A stretch of DNA of 64,000 nucleotides from Qipengyuania xiamenensis (GTDB lineage: Bacteria; Pseudomonadota; Alphaproteobacteria; Sphingomonadales; Sphingomonadaceae). The stretch lies in assembly GCF_019711495.1 (NCBI RefSeq), contig NZ_JAIGNM010000001.1, positions 1,572,718-1,636,717 on the forward strand. Direction: 5' to 3'. The stretch's first letter is position 1; every line of letters begins with the position of its first letter. Positions 52,615-61,115 of the stretch are shown one piece after another. Position numbers and translations under genes: made by a program. The notes under the pieces were generated by a model that searched no databases, was not told where the DNA came from, and saw nothing but the letters and a program-made list of their open reading frames with translations.

Positions 52615-53223
52615 CTATTCCTCGATCGCGGTCTTGTACATCGAGGCGAGCGGCTTCTCCATCACGCGGCGGACCATCGGCTCGAAGAACTCGAGACTCT
52701 CGCTCTCGTAATCGGGATCGAAAGCGGACTGGTCGTATTTCTCGCAGAATTCCGCGCAGGCATCGAAATGCGGGGAGTCGCGGAATTTTTCGCGCATGTC
52801 CTTGTCCATGCCGAGGTGGTGGAAATAGTAATAACCCTGGAAAGCGCCGTGGTTCTGGCAGATCCAGTGGATCTCCTCGGTCACGAACGGCTTGATGATT
52901 GCCGCTGCCACTTCGGGATGGTTGTAGCTGCCCAGCGTGTCGCCGATGTCGTGGAGCAGCGCCATGACCACATATTGTTCGCCGCGCCCGTCGCGATGCG
53001 CCCGAGTCGCGGTTTGCAGCGAATGTTCGAGGCGGTCGACCGGGAAGCCGCCGAAATCGCCGTCGAGCAGCTTGAGATGCGTGAGCACGCGGTCGGGCAA
53101 GTCCTTGGCAAACTCGCGATATTCCGCGCCGATGATCGCCCAGTCTTCCTTGGTGCCTTCCTTCATTTCGCGGAACTTGGCGCGTTCGCTAAGCGAATGG
53201 GCAAGGTTTTCGGGCTTGTTCAT
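52615..53223 (-). CDS. HD-domain protein, possible MIOX/PhnZ-like diiron oxygenase
   Basis: The 202-residue protein keeps six candidate metal ligands in order: RLEH, LLHD (HD pair), SYNHPE, CQNHGAF and KYDQSAFD. This matches the H...HD...H...H...D set of mixed-valent diiron oxygenases such as myo-inositol oxygenase and PhnZ, though ordinary HD phosphohydrolases share part of it. ATG at 53223 follows GGAGAGA. It is convergent with the M48 gene (3 bp apart) and divergent from the histidine kinase. The substrate is unknown and no phosphonate genes are near. Confidence 0.7.
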   Translation of the reverse strand: MNKPENLAHSLSERAKFREMKEGTKEDWAIIGAEYREFAKDLPDRVLTHLKLLDGDFGGFPVDRLEHSLQTATRAHRDGRGEQYVVMALLHDIGDTLGSYNHPEVAAAIIKPFVTEEIHWICQNHGAFQGYYYFHHLGMDKDMREKFRDSPHFDACAEFCEKYDQSAFDPDYESESLEFFEPMVRRVMEKPLASMYKTAIEE

Positions 53224-53295
53224 CGGTCTCTCCTTCTCCGCCATGCATAGTAGCGGCTGGCGCAATGCGCTGCAATTGCGCTAGGGCCTTGGGGA

Positions 53296-54513
53296 ATGGC
53301 CGTGTTGCCCCTCAGTCCAACGCCCTTCTTTGCAAACAAGAACCAGGCGTTCTGGAACCTCCAGCTGGCCGGCTGGGGCGGAACCGCGCTCCTGCGCGCC
53401 ATGTCGGCCTTCGCCAACGGCCAGCCTCTCGAATTCTTTTTCGTCATCCTGATCGCCACGATCACCGGCTTCTCGATCAGCCTGATCCTCTCGGTGATCT
53501 ACGGCTACCTGATCCGGCAGCGACCGCTCGTGACCTGGGGCGGGACCGCGCTGGTGCTTGGCGTGGCGGTGGGCGCCTATGCCTTCATCGACAGCTGGGT
53601 GCTCGGTCTGACCCGCTCGACGGCCGAAACCGGCTTCGTGCGAATCTTCATCGGCATCTACTTCTTCGACCTTACGCTGCTGGGCGCTTGGTCGGCGCTC
53701 TATTACGCGATCAATTTCTTCCTGCAGGTCGAACAGCAAGCCGACCGGCTCGAACGGCTCGAGGCGCAGGCGACCAGCGCGCAGCTGGCCATGCTGCGCT
53801 ACCAGCTCAACCCGCACTTCCTGTTCAACACGCTCAATTCCATCTCGACGCTGGTGCTCCTTAACCAGACCAAGCCTGCCAACGCGATGCTCACCCGCCT
53901 GTCGAGCTTCCTGCGCCATACTCTGATCACCCAGCCGGGCGGCAAGGTTACGGTCGCGCAGGAGGTCGAGACGCTGATGCTCTATCTCGATATCGAGCGT
54001 ATGCGTTTCGAAGAGCGCCTGCAGACCGAATTCCGCGTCGAGGAAGCCGCCGCCAAGGCGCAGATCCCCTCCATGCTGCTCCAGCCGCTGATCGAGAACG
54101 CGATCAAATACGGCGTCAGCCCGCAGGAAGAAGGGGCGACCATTTCGCTGCTCGCGCAGATCGTCGGGCCGCGATTGCGGATCACCGTTTCGGACACCGG
54201 CCCCGGCGTCGATGTCGGCGGCGTGGCGGACGACCTCCCGGCCGTGATGGCGACCCACAAGCGCCGCGATTCGACCGGCGTCGGCCTTGCCAATATCCGC
54301 GACCGGCTCGCGCAGGCCTATGGCGACGATCACCGCTTCGAAATCCGCTCCCCCGAAAGCGGTGGATTCACCGTGCTGATCGAGATTCCGCACGAATTCG
54401 CCGACGCTGCGGAGCCGTCTACCGAAGCGCGTTCGACAGGGGAGGTGAAACCGGCCAGCCCTTCGATCGTTGAATCCCCGAATCCCCCCCAAAAGGTAAG
54501 CCAGGTAAAATGA
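53296..54513 (+). CDS. LytS/YehU-type sensor histidine kinase
   Basis: The 405-residue inner-membrane kinase has four or five helices in the first 150 residues, a coiled linker (VEQQADRLERLEAQ) and a His_kinase domain with RYQLNPHFLFNTLNS (phosphoacceptor His174). An ATPase domain follows with LLQPLIENAIKYGV, VSDTGPGVD and GVGLANIRDRL. It has no separate sensor domain, so the membrane part probably senses the signal. It overlaps the response regulator gene by 4 bp. Confidence 0.92.
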   Translation: MAVLPLSPTPFFANKNQAFWNLQLAGWGGTALLRAMSAFANGQPLEFFFVILIATITGFSISLILSVIYGYLIRQRPLVTWGGTALVLGVAVGAYAFIDSWVLGLTRSTAETGFVRIFIGIYFFDLTLLGAWSALYYAINFFLQVEQQADRLERLEAQATSAQLAMLRYQLNPHFLFNTLNSISTLVLLNQTKPANAMLTRLSSFLRHTLITQPGGKVTVAQEVETLMLYLDIERMRFEERLQTEFRVEEAAAKAQIPSMLLQPLIENAIKYGVSPQEEGATISLLAQIVGPRLRITVSDTGPGVDVGGVADDLPAVMATHKRRDSTGVGLANIRDRLAQAYGDDHRFEIRSPESGGFTVLIEIPHEFADAAEPSTEARSTGEVKPASPSIVESPNPPQKVSQVK

Positions 54514-55307
54514 CTATCCGAACGATCCTCGTCGATGATGAGAAGCTCGCCATCCAGGGCCTCCAGTTGAGGCTGGAACCGTTCGAGGACGTCGAGGTGA
54601 TCGAGACCTGCCAGAATGGACGCGAGGCGATCCGCGCGATCAAGACGCTGAAACCCGATCTCGTCTTCCTCGACATCCAGATGCCCGGCTTCGACGGCTT
54701 TTCGGTCGTGCAGGGCGTGATGGAGATCGATCCGCCGCTCTTCGTGTTCGTCACGGCTTTCCAGGAACACGCGATACGCGCCTTCGAGGCGAACGCGGTC
54801 AACTACCTGATGAAGCCGGTCGACGAGGACAAGCTCGCCGACACGATCGAGCGCGTGCGCCAGCGTCTCGCCGAGAAGAAGAGCAGCGACGAGGCCGATC
54901 GCCTGCGCGGTGTCCTCTCCGAAGTCGCGCCCGAAGCGGCGAGCGACATGGAAGGCGACGATTCCGAAGCTGCCGGTCGCTATGAAAAGCTTATCAATGT
55001 GAAGGACCGCGGCCAGATTTTCCGCGTCGAAGTCGACACGATCGAGCACATCGAAGCCGCCGGCGACTACATGTGCATCTACACGGGCGACAATTCGCTG
55101 ATCCTGCGCGAGACGATGAAGGACCTCGAGCGCCGTCTCGATCCGCGCACCTTCCAGCGCGTGCACCGCTCGACCATCGTCAACCTCGACCAGGTCCGCC
55201 AGGTAAAGCCGCACACGAACGGCGAATGCTTCCTCGTTCTGGATAGCGGGGCGGAAGTGAAAGTGTCGCGCAGCTACCGTGACGTTGTGGCGCGCTTCGT
55301 TCACTGA
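54510..55307 (+). CDS. LytTR-type response regulator
   Basis: The 265-residue protein has a receiver domain with acidic pocket VDDE, phosphoacceptor Asp55 (VFLDIQMPG) and Lys in MKPVDED. A LytTR DNA-binding domain follows (GQIFRVEVDTIEHIEAAGDYMCIYTG, FQRVHRSTIVNLDQVRQV). It is the partner of the kinase upstream. Its stop overlaps the nadC start (TGATG), so the regulator and an NAD biosynthesis gene are translationally coupled. Target genes are unknown. Confidence 0.93.
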   Translation: MTIRTILVDDEKLAIQGLQLRLEPFEDVEVIETCQNGREAIRAIKTLKPDLVFLDIQMPGFDGFSVVQGVMEIDPPLFVFVTAFQEHAIRAFEANAVNYLMKPVDEDKLADTIERVRQRLAEKKSSDEADRLRGVLSEVAPEAASDMEGDDSEAAGRYEKLINVKDRGQIFRVEVDTIEHIEAAGDYMCIYTGDNSLILRETMKDLERRLDPRTFQRVHRSTIVNLDQVRQVKPHTNGECFLVLDSGAEVKVSRSYRDVVARFVH

Positions 55308-56167
55308 TGGCTTTCCAGCTCGACGGGTTCGATCTCGACACATTCGTTCAGGACACACTTGCCGAAGACCTCGGTGAGGGGCTTCCCGATGGTGGGCGCG
55401 ACGTCACCAGCGAAAGCGTGATTCCGGCCGATGCGCGGTTCTCCGGCGTCATGGACACGCGCGATGCGATCCATGTTGCTGGGCTGCCGGTGGCAGAGGC
55501 TTTCTTCCGTGCGCTCGACCCCGACATGCAGATCGACATCCTCGTCGAGGAAGGCGCACACGTGCCTGCCGGGACCGACCTGATGCGGCTGGAGGGCAAT
55601 GCGCGCGCCATGCTCACTGCCGAGCGTGCGGCGCTCAACACCGTCCAGCACCTCTCCGGCATCGCAACGATGGTCGCCGAGTATGTGGCGGCGATGGACA
55701 ATCCCGATTGCACCCTGCTCGACACCCGAAAGACCATTCCGGGGCTTCGCCATCTCGAGAAATACGCCGTACGCATGGGTGGCGGGGCGAACCACCGCAT
55801 GGGCCTGTGGGATGCTGCGATGATCAAGGACAACCACGTCCTCGTCGCGGGATCGGTCGGCGAGGCCGTCCGCCGCGCGGTCGAGGCGGGAGTGAAGGAC
55901 ATCATTTGCGAGGTCGACCGGATCGACCAGATCGAACCGGCGCTCGAAGCAGGTGCGACCCGCCTGCTGCTCGACAACATGGAGCCGCCTACTCTGCGCG
56001 AGGCTGTCGCACTGGTGGCAGGCCGTGTGCCGACAGAGGCGAGCGGCGGCATCAACCTCCAGACAATCAAGGCGAAAGCGGCAACGGGTGTCGACTACGT
56101 GTCAGTCGGCAGACTTACCCAGAGCGCACCTGCCGCCGACATCGGTCTGGACTTTACCCCGCTCTGA
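55307..56167 (+). CDS. nadC: Nicotinate-nucleotide pyrophosphorylase (quinolinate phosphoribosyltransferase)
   Basis: NadC makes nicotinate mononucleotide from quinolinate and PRPP in de novo NAD synthesis. The 286-residue protein has the N-terminal helical domain (DTLAEDLGEGLPDGGRDVTS) and the barrel motifs LNTVQHLSGIAT, LDTRKTIPGLRHLEKYAV, GGGANHRMGLWDAAMIKDNH and EASGGINLQTI. These include the substrate-binding Arg, Lys and His residues. It is the third gene of the kinase-regulator operon. Confidence 0.96.
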   Translation: MAFQLDGFDLDTFVQDTLAEDLGEGLPDGGRDVTSESVIPADARFSGVMDTRDAIHVAGLPVAEAFFRALDPDMQIDILVEEGAHVPAGTDLMRLEGNARAMLTAERAALNTVQHLSGIATMVAEYVAAMDNPDCTLLDTRKTIPGLRHLEKYAVRMGGGANHRMGLWDAAMIKDNHVLVAGSVGEAVRRAVEAGVKDIICEVDRIDQIEPALEAGATRLLLDNMEPPTLREAVALVAGRVPTEASGGINLQTIKAKAATGVDYVSVGRLTQSAPAADIGLDFTPL

Positions 56168-56219
56168 ATTTCGGGCAGCACGTCTGCGTGGGATCGTCGT
56201 TTGGAGGGGAACGGGGGCG

Positions 56220-56642
56220 ATGCGTCCAAGATCAATCAGGCTATTCGAAATGCTGTACCTCAGTGCGATCGCGCTGGTGGCGGCAAGTGCAATCTATGAT
56301 TTCGGCGCACTGATCGCTGCGGCCGAGGGGGACCTGTCGCGACGCGGCATCGACCCGACGACGCTGGTGATCGCGGGCATCGCCTTCACCGTCTTCCTGA
56401 TGCTGGCGCTGTGGTTCATGGTCGCGCGGCTGCGGATCGGCTTCGTGCGGTTCCTGCTGATCGCGCTGCTCGCGTGGCAGGCCTGGCCGCTGCCGCAGGC
56501 GCTTTCGAACGGTACCAGCGCGAGCGACGTCGTCGCCATTGCGACCATCGTGCTTCAGGCGATCGCGATCATCTTCACCTTCACACCCAGCGCGCGCGCC
56601 TGGTTTGCGGGACCCGGTCCGGACATCAGTGATCAGATCTAG
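56220..56642 (+). CDS. Small polytopic membrane protein, unknown function
   Basis: The 140-residue protein has four predicted helices (LYLSAIALVAASAIYDFGAL, TLVIAGIAFTVFLMLALWFMV, FVRFLLIALLAWQAW and VVAIATIVLQAIAIIFTF). I do not recognise a family. GGGG precedes the ATG at 56220. The gene overlaps the RNase T2 gene by 14 bp and follows nadC by 52 bp. Confidence 0.65.
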   Translation: MRPRSIRLFEMLYLSAIALVAASAIYDFGALIAAAEGDLSRRGIDPTTLVIAGIAFTVFLMLALWFMVARLRIGFVRFLLIALLAWQAWPLPQALSNGTSASDVVAIATIVLQAIAIIFTFTPSARAWFAGPGPDISDQI

Positions 56643-57330
56643 CGCGTTTGCCGCAGGACTGGCGCTCGCCGCCCTGCCCGCGATCGCACAGGCGCAGGCG
56701 TTCCAGTGCGCGCTGCCGCAACGGGTCACCGTTCCCGAAGTGCGCAGCGAGGCACCGCGCCGCCTGCCCGTCACCGGCTATACGCTGGCGCTGAGCTGGG
56801 CCCCCGAATACTGCCGGTTCCGCGAGGACAGCCGCCGCGATGCGCGCCAGTGCTCGGGCGAGAGCGGGCGCTTCGGATTCGTGGTGCATGGCCTCTGGCC
56901 CGATAGCGGGCGCAGCTGGCCGCAATGGTGCGGCGGTAGCGACATGCCTGCGATCGAACTGCGCAAGAACCTCTGCGTCAGCCCCGATGCGCGCCTGATC
57001 GCACGCCAGTGGGAGAAGCACGGCACCTGCATGGCTCGCCGCCCGTCGACCTATCTCAAGGTCACGCGCATCCTCTACAATGGCCTGCAATGGCCCGATT
57101 TCGTGCGCATAAGCCGCGAGGACGACCTTACCGCCGGCACCATCCGTACGCGCTTTGCCGATGCCAACCCGGGCTGGTTTCCGGAGGCGGTCGGCGTTGT
57201 CCTCGACGAGCGCGGATGGCTGGAGGAGTTACGCCTCTGCTACGACAAGCGCTTCATGCCTGAAGCATGCGACCGCAGGCGCTTCGGCGCGCGCAATGAC
57301 AAGGCCGCGAAAATCTGGCGGGGGTTGTGA
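56629..57330 (+). CDS. Ribonuclease T2 family protein
   Basis: The 233-residue exported protein has a signal peptide ending AIAQAQA. Both catalytic segments of T2 RNases are present: FVVHGLWPDS (first His) and ARQWEKHGTC (Glu, Lys and second His), with several cysteines for disulfides. It should cleave single-stranded RNA in the periplasm or outside the cell through a 2',3'-cyclic intermediate. The start is GTG at 56629, overlapping the membrane-protein gene. Confidence 0.9.
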   Translation: MIRSSAFAAGLALAALPAIAQAQAFQCALPQRVTVPEVRSEAPRRLPVTGYTLALSWAPEYCRFREDSRRDARQCSGESGRFGFVVHGLWPDSGRSWPQWCGGSDMPAIELRKNLCVSPDARLIARQWEKHGTCMARRPSTYLKVTRILYNGLQWPDFVRISREDDLTAGTIRTRFADANPGWFPEAVGVVLDERGWLEELRLCYDKRFMPEACDRRRFGARNDKAAKIWRGL

Positions 57331-57346
57331 AGGACCCCGAGCCTGA

Positions 57347-57850
57347 TCATTCCTCGTCGGCGAAATAGCCAGCAAACTTCTCGATTGAGCGGGTCCATAA
57401 CTGGATCTGGCGGCGGTAGTTCTCGCGCGTGATACCCCCATCGGAAATTATGTACATCCGTACCGAAATCCGCCCGTCGGGATCGACGTAGGCGCGACCG
57501 AAATTCTGGCGGTAATTGTACTTGGAGATCGCTTCGGCGATCTCTTGCGCGCTTGCATCGTCCGGCGAGCCGAAGGTCGCGAGCAATGAGGTCCCGTGGC
57601 AGTTGGTCTGGGCCTCTGCATCGTCACAGGCCAACAGCAACACATTGGCGTAAAGGTTGTTCGAAAAGGTCACATTGAGCGAATCGTTCGACGTCGAGGC
57701 TTCGAACGTCGCGTTATTCGCCTTGAGCGCAGTTTCGAGATCGGCCCGCGTGAAGACCCTGATGATCTCGCTTCCCTGCGCGAGTACCGGCGTCGCCGAC
57801 AGGGCAAAACTCGCCGCGCAGATGAACAAAGCCGTCTTGATCTTGGTCAT
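57347..57850 (-). CDS. YbjN-like exported protein
   Basis: The 167-residue protein has a signal peptide (ALSATPVLAQ) and a YbjN-type alpha/beta domain: RVFTRADLETALKANNATFEAS, LYANVLLLACDD and RAYVDPDGRISVRMYIISDGGI. YbjN relatives are linked to chaperone-like or sensory roles in the cytoplasm; an exported copy is typical of sphingomonads. It is convergent with RNase T2. Two cysteines in the middle may form a disulfide. Confidence 0.7.
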   Translation of the reverse strand: MTKIKTALFICAASFALSATPVLAQGSEIIRVFTRADLETALKANNATFEASTSNDSLNVTFSNNLYANVLLLACDDAEAQTNCHGTSLLATFGSPDDASAQEIAEAISKYNYRQNFGRAYVDPDGRISVRMYIISDGGITRENYRRQIQLWTRSIEKFAGYFADEE

Positions 57851-57955
57851 GATGGATACCCCCTTTGTGGGAAACCGTAATCATCCCTCCAAAACTTGCC
57901 CACCCCGTTGGTGCGCTTTCTCCCTGACAGTTTCAGGGGGTGAGGAGAGGCCGCC

Positions 57956-58411
57956 TCAGCGCCGCTCCCTGAAGAAGTCCCGCAGCATCTCCGCTGCCTT
58001 CCCCTCACCGATCCCCGCATAGACCTCGGGCCGGTGCAGGCATTGCTCCTGCTCGAATATGCGCCCGCCGTGCTCGACTGCGCCGCCCTTGGGGTCGCTG
58101 GCGCCATAGTAGACCTTGCCGATCCGCGCATGGACGATGGCGCCCGCGCACATGGCGCAGGGCTCCAGCGTCACCCATAATTCGCAGTCGGTGAGACGTT
58201 CTTGCCCCAGCGCCTCGGCAGCGCGGCGAATCGCAAGAATCTCTGCATGGGCGGTCGGATCGCAGGTATCGCGCGGGGCGTTGTGCGCCTCGGCGATCAC
58301 CTCTCCTCCCCGCGTGACCACGGCGCCAACCGGCACTTCGCCCGCGGCCGCGCTGGCTTGTGCCAGTTCGAGCGCGCGCTTCATCGGTTGCGGAAGGGTC
58401 CAGCCTGTCAT
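57956..58411 (-). CDS. tadA: tRNA adenosine-34 deaminase
   Basis: TadA converts adenosine to inosine at the wobble position of tRNA-Arg(ACG). The 151-residue protein has the cytidine-deaminase zinc site TAHAEILAIRRA (His and catalytic Glu) and TLEPCAMCAGAIVHARI (two Cys), plus the C-terminal FFRERR. Length is normal. The 105-bp gap before the YbjN-like gene holds nothing I recognise. Confidence 0.93.
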   Translation of the reverse strand: MTGWTLPQPMKRALELAQASAAAGEVPVGAVVTRGGEVIAEAHNAPRDTCDPTAHAEILAIRRAAEALGQERLTDCELWVTLEPCAMCAGAIVHARIGKVYYGASDPKGGAVEHGGRIFEQEQCLHRPEVYAGIGEGKAAEMLRDFFRERR

Positions 58412-58454
58412 ACCAGCGCCTCGCTAGCCCGCAGGCTTCGGGGGCGCAACGTGC

Positions 58455-58483
58455 TTGACGATTCGCACCCTCACCGCTATGCG
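58455..58483 (+). promoter_or_regulatory. Promoter of rpmB
   Basis: TTGACG and TATGCG are separated by exactly 17 bases, 84 bases before the rpmB start codon. This fits the housekeeping sigma factor consensus of alphaproteobacteria. Confidence 0.55.
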
Positions 58484-58566
58484 CGCCGCTTTCCGGGAAT
58501 AATGAGCCCCGCACCGCATCTGCGGCCAAGGGAACTCGCCCGCCCATTCGAACGAAGAGACTTATC

Positions 58567-58854
58567 ATGTCGCGTATTTGCGAACTCACCGGCAAGGGCC
58601 GCCAGGTCGGCAACAATGTGAGCCACGCCAACAACAAGACCAAGCGCGTCTTCCTGCCGAACCTGCAGAACGTCACGCTGATGAGCGAAAAGCTGGACCG
58701 CAGCTTCAAGTTCCGCGTCTCGACGCAGGGCCTGCGTTCGGTCGAGCACAATGGCGGCCTCGACAACTGGCTGCTGAAGACCAGCGACGACAAGCTTTCG
58801 GCCAACGCGCTCAAGGTAAAGCGCGAGCTGAAGAAGGCTGCCGCCGCTTCGTAA
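58567..58854 (+). CDS. rpmB: 50S ribosomal protein L28
   Basis: The 95-residue protein matches alphaproteobacterial L28: [61 protein letters not shown]. The four zinc-binding cysteines of some L28 versions are not present (only one Cys at residue 5), so it is the zinc-free form. It has its own promoter and a terminator follows. Confidence 0.96.
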   Translation: MSRICELTGKGRQVGNNVSHANNKTKRVFLPNLQNVTLMSEKLDRSFKFRVSTQGLRSVEHNGGLDNWLLKTSDDKLSANALKVKRELKKAAAAS

Positions 58855-58892
58855 GAGCGCGGCGCTTCGGCGCTTTCCCTTTCGGGATAATC

Positions 58893-58925
58893 AAAAGGCG
58901 CGCGGGGACTACCTGCGCGCCTTTT
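58893..58925. terminator. Bidirectional terminator between rpmB and the phytase-like gene
   Basis: Perfect 11-bp arms AAAAGGCGCGC and GCGCGCCTTTT enclose an 11-base loop, giving a T-run on each strand. It serves rpmB and overlaps the last codons of the convergent gene. Confidence 0.8.
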
Positions 58926-59898
58926 GCCGTGCCCGACCCCCGTTCACGTCCCACACCAGCTTGAGCAGCAGCGTGCGCTGGTAGCTGGCGAAATTGTCGT
59001 CCGAGATCAGCCACAGGGCCCAGTTGCCGCCCTCGTCGGTCACTGCGAGACCCTCGTAATTCTCGGTCGGGAAAGGCTCGTCGATCCGCGCGAGGAAAGT
59101 GCTGGGCAGGACCTCGTCCTTCTGGATGCCCGCCGGGTCCGCGATCACGAGCATGGCAGGAAAGTGCAGCGGAAGTCCCAGCCGCACTCCGCGCAGCAAC
59201 ACCACCATCTTGCCATTGGGCAGGAGCGATGCGTCCGAAGGCCGGTATCCGTCGCGCCCCTGGAACACGAAGCGCAGTGGCTCGGCCCCCGAGGTGGGAT
59301 CGCCAGGGAAAAGCAGCGCCTCGTGAAGCCCATCGGCCAGCGCGCGCTCCTCGATCACCACGAATCGCCCGTCCTTCAGCCGTACCAGCGATTCGGGGCC
59401 CGAATTGCCGCCCCAGTCCTTCATCTCGTCGGGGCGGACCTGCGCGCGCATCTGCAATCCGGGGGCGAAGCGGATGATCTGCTGCGCCCATTCAAGCCCC
59501 GCCCAGACCTCCCCGCTACGCGGATCGAAGGCCAGCGATTCGACATCGACATGGCTCTTGTCGGCGCGCTCGAAATTGAGGAACTTGTCGAGCCTCGGCG
59601 CGGCCGAACTGCGATCGGGTCGGGGCAGGTGCATCAGCCTGCCGGCATCGTTCGCAGCGAGGAATTCGTCCTTCTTCCACGCGATCATCGCGGAGTACCC
59701 ACCGAAATGGTCGTTCGCGCTCGACAGCACCCAGGCCGAATCGAGTACCAGCGGTCCCGCGCGGGCTGGATCGGTCTCGATCCGCTCGATCGTCACTGGC
59801 GAGGTAAAATCGGGAGGCGGGATTTCGCTGCGCACGAAGGTGCCCGGCGCAACGGCAAGGGCCAGCAGGCAGGCAAGGAGTATCCGCTTCACGCGCAT
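58909..59898 (-). CDS. Esterase-like phytase-family beta-propeller protein
   Basis: The 329-residue protein has a signal peptide (ACLLALAVAPGTF) and the esterase-like-activity-of-phytase pattern: FGGYSAMIAWKKDEFLAANDAGRL, VDVESLAFDPRSGEVWAGLEW, GPESLVRLKDGRFVVIEE and ENYEGLAVTDEGGNWALWLISDDNF. The fold should be a periplasmic beta-propeller. Enzyme activity is uncertain. The last codons lie inside the bidirectional terminator. Confidence 0.8.
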   Translation of the reverse strand: MRVKRILLACLLALAVAPGTFVRSEIPPPDFTSPVTIERIETDPARAGPLVLDSAWVLSSANDHFGGYSAMIAWKKDEFLAANDAGRLMHLPRPDRSSAAPRLDKFLNFERADKSHVDVESLAFDPRSGEVWAGLEWAQQIIRFAPGLQMRAQVRPDEMKDWGGNSGPESLVRLKDGRFVVIEERALADGLHEALLFPGDPTSGAEPLRFVFQGRDGYRPSDASLLPNGKMVVLLRGVRLGLPLHFPAMLVIADPAGIQKDEVLPSTFLARIDEPFPTENYEGLAVTDEGGNWALWLISDDNFASYQRTLLLKLVWDVNGGRARQKARR

Positions 59899-59943
59899 GG
59901 CTCTGGCGCAGCTAGTCTGTCGCTACGCTGAGCGGAAGGGGCT

Positions 59944-60885
59944 TCACGGCATCGGGGGCAGGAACAGCAACGGATCGAGGCGGCTGTCGCGCCACATCAG
60001 GCTCCAGTGCAGGTGCGGGCCGGTTGCGCGTCCCGATGCGCCGACATTGCCGAGCAGCTGGCCCTGTTCGACCTCATCGCCCTCGGCAACGGCAAGCCGC
60101 GACATGTGGATGAAGGCGCTGTTGAGGCCCGCGCCATGGTCGAGGATGACGATCCCGCCCTCGAGGCTGAAGCCGGTGCGCGCGAGCACCACGACACCAT
60201 CGGCAGGTGCCACGAAGGGCACGCCATTTCCCGGCGCGATGTCGAGGCCCGAATGGTAGCTGCCCGGTTCGCCGCGATAGATGCGCTGGCGGCCGAAGCG
60301 GCCCGAGATGCGCCCCGTGACCGGCCAGATGAACTGCTGCTTCCAGCCCTCAGCGCCGGTCTTCTTGGCGCGGGCATCGCGGATGGCGAGCCATTCGGGC
60401 TCGCGCTTGGCCCACCATTCCTCGCTGCTGCCGCTCGGCCTGAGCGCGACATTCACACGCTCGATGTTCCAGTCGCGCGGCGACACGCGGATCGGGTGCT
60501 CGACCGTCAATCCGACCTTGTGCGTTGCTTTCAGGACCTCGAGCGCGGGGGCATCGCGATCGAATGCGGCGAAGAAATTGCCCTCGTCGTCCACCGCTAC
60601 CGGCGTGTCGCCGAGCGTCGCGGAAACCGTACCGGAGGGCACCTTGCCGCGAATCCAGCCGCCCTGCGTGCGCTCGCCCGATGCGACCGTGATCGCGAGC
60701 GTCTCGGTACGGATGGGCGGGGGAGCAGGCGTGGGGGGCGGAAGCGGCGCAGGGAGGGTCGCGACCACCGGCTCGGTCGCCGGTTCTTCGGAGTTCGAGA
60801 CGACATCGGCGACCGGCGTCGAGACGGCGCAGGCAGCGAGCGTCAGGCTCAGGAGGGAAAGAGGCGCGACCCTTCGAAAACTCAC
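59944..60885 (-). CDS. M23 family metallopeptidase (LytM/peptidoglycan endopeptidase)
   Basis: The 313-residue protein has a lipoprotein-like signal (LSLTLAACAV) and a proline-rich linker. A C-terminal M23 domain follows with zinc ligands in YHSGLDIAPGNG (His, Asp) and GPHLHWSLMW (HxH). GVPFVAPADGVVVLA and VGASGRATG are also typical. It probably cleaves peptidoglycan crosslinks or activates amidases. Its start overlaps the DUF2093 stop by 4 bp. Confidence 0.92.
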   Translation of the reverse strand: MSFRRVAPLSLLSLTLAACAVSTPVADVVSNSEEPATEPVVATLPAPLPPPTPAPPPIRTETLAITVASGERTQGGWIRGKVPSGTVSATLGDTPVAVDDEGNFFAAFDRDAPALEVLKATHKVGLTVEHPIRVSPRDWNIERVNVALRPSGSSEEWWAKREPEWLAIRDARAKKTGAEGWKQQFIWPVTGRISGRFGRQRIYRGEPGSYHSGLDIAPGNGVPFVAPADGVVVLARTGFSLEGGIVILDHGAGLNSAFIHMSRLAVAEGDEVEQGQLLGNVGASGRATGPHLHWSLMWRDSRLDPLLFLPPMP

Positions 60886-61091
60886 GGTTTCAGGCGCTCG
60901 GTGGCGAGCTCTGCGCTGGCATAGGCCTCCTGGTACTCGACCGACCAGTAGCGCAGCTCGTCCAGCGCGATCGGCACGCCGCTTGCCGCGCAGAAGACGT
61001 GCTGGCCGCCGCGCAGCACGCGAAAGCCGTTGGGACCGTATTGCAGCTTGGCCTCGCCCGAAGCGGGGCCGGAATCCTTGTTCATCAGCAT
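60882..61091 (-). CDS. DUF2093 family small protein
   Basis: The 69-residue protein matches DUF2093: EAKLQYGPNGFRVLRGGQHVFCAASGVPIALDELRYWSVEYQEAY. It is restricted to alphaproteobacteria and has no known function. It lies between xseA and the M23 peptidase gene on the same strand (24 bp and 4-bp overlap), so it is part of that transcript. An ATG two codons in is an equally good start. Confidence 0.8.
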   Translation of the reverse strand: MLMNKDSGPASGEAKLQYGPNGFRVLRGGQHVFCAASGVPIALDELRYWSVEYQEAYASAELATERLKP

Positions 61092-61115
61092 GGGATGCCT
61101 CTTAGCAGGCCGTGT

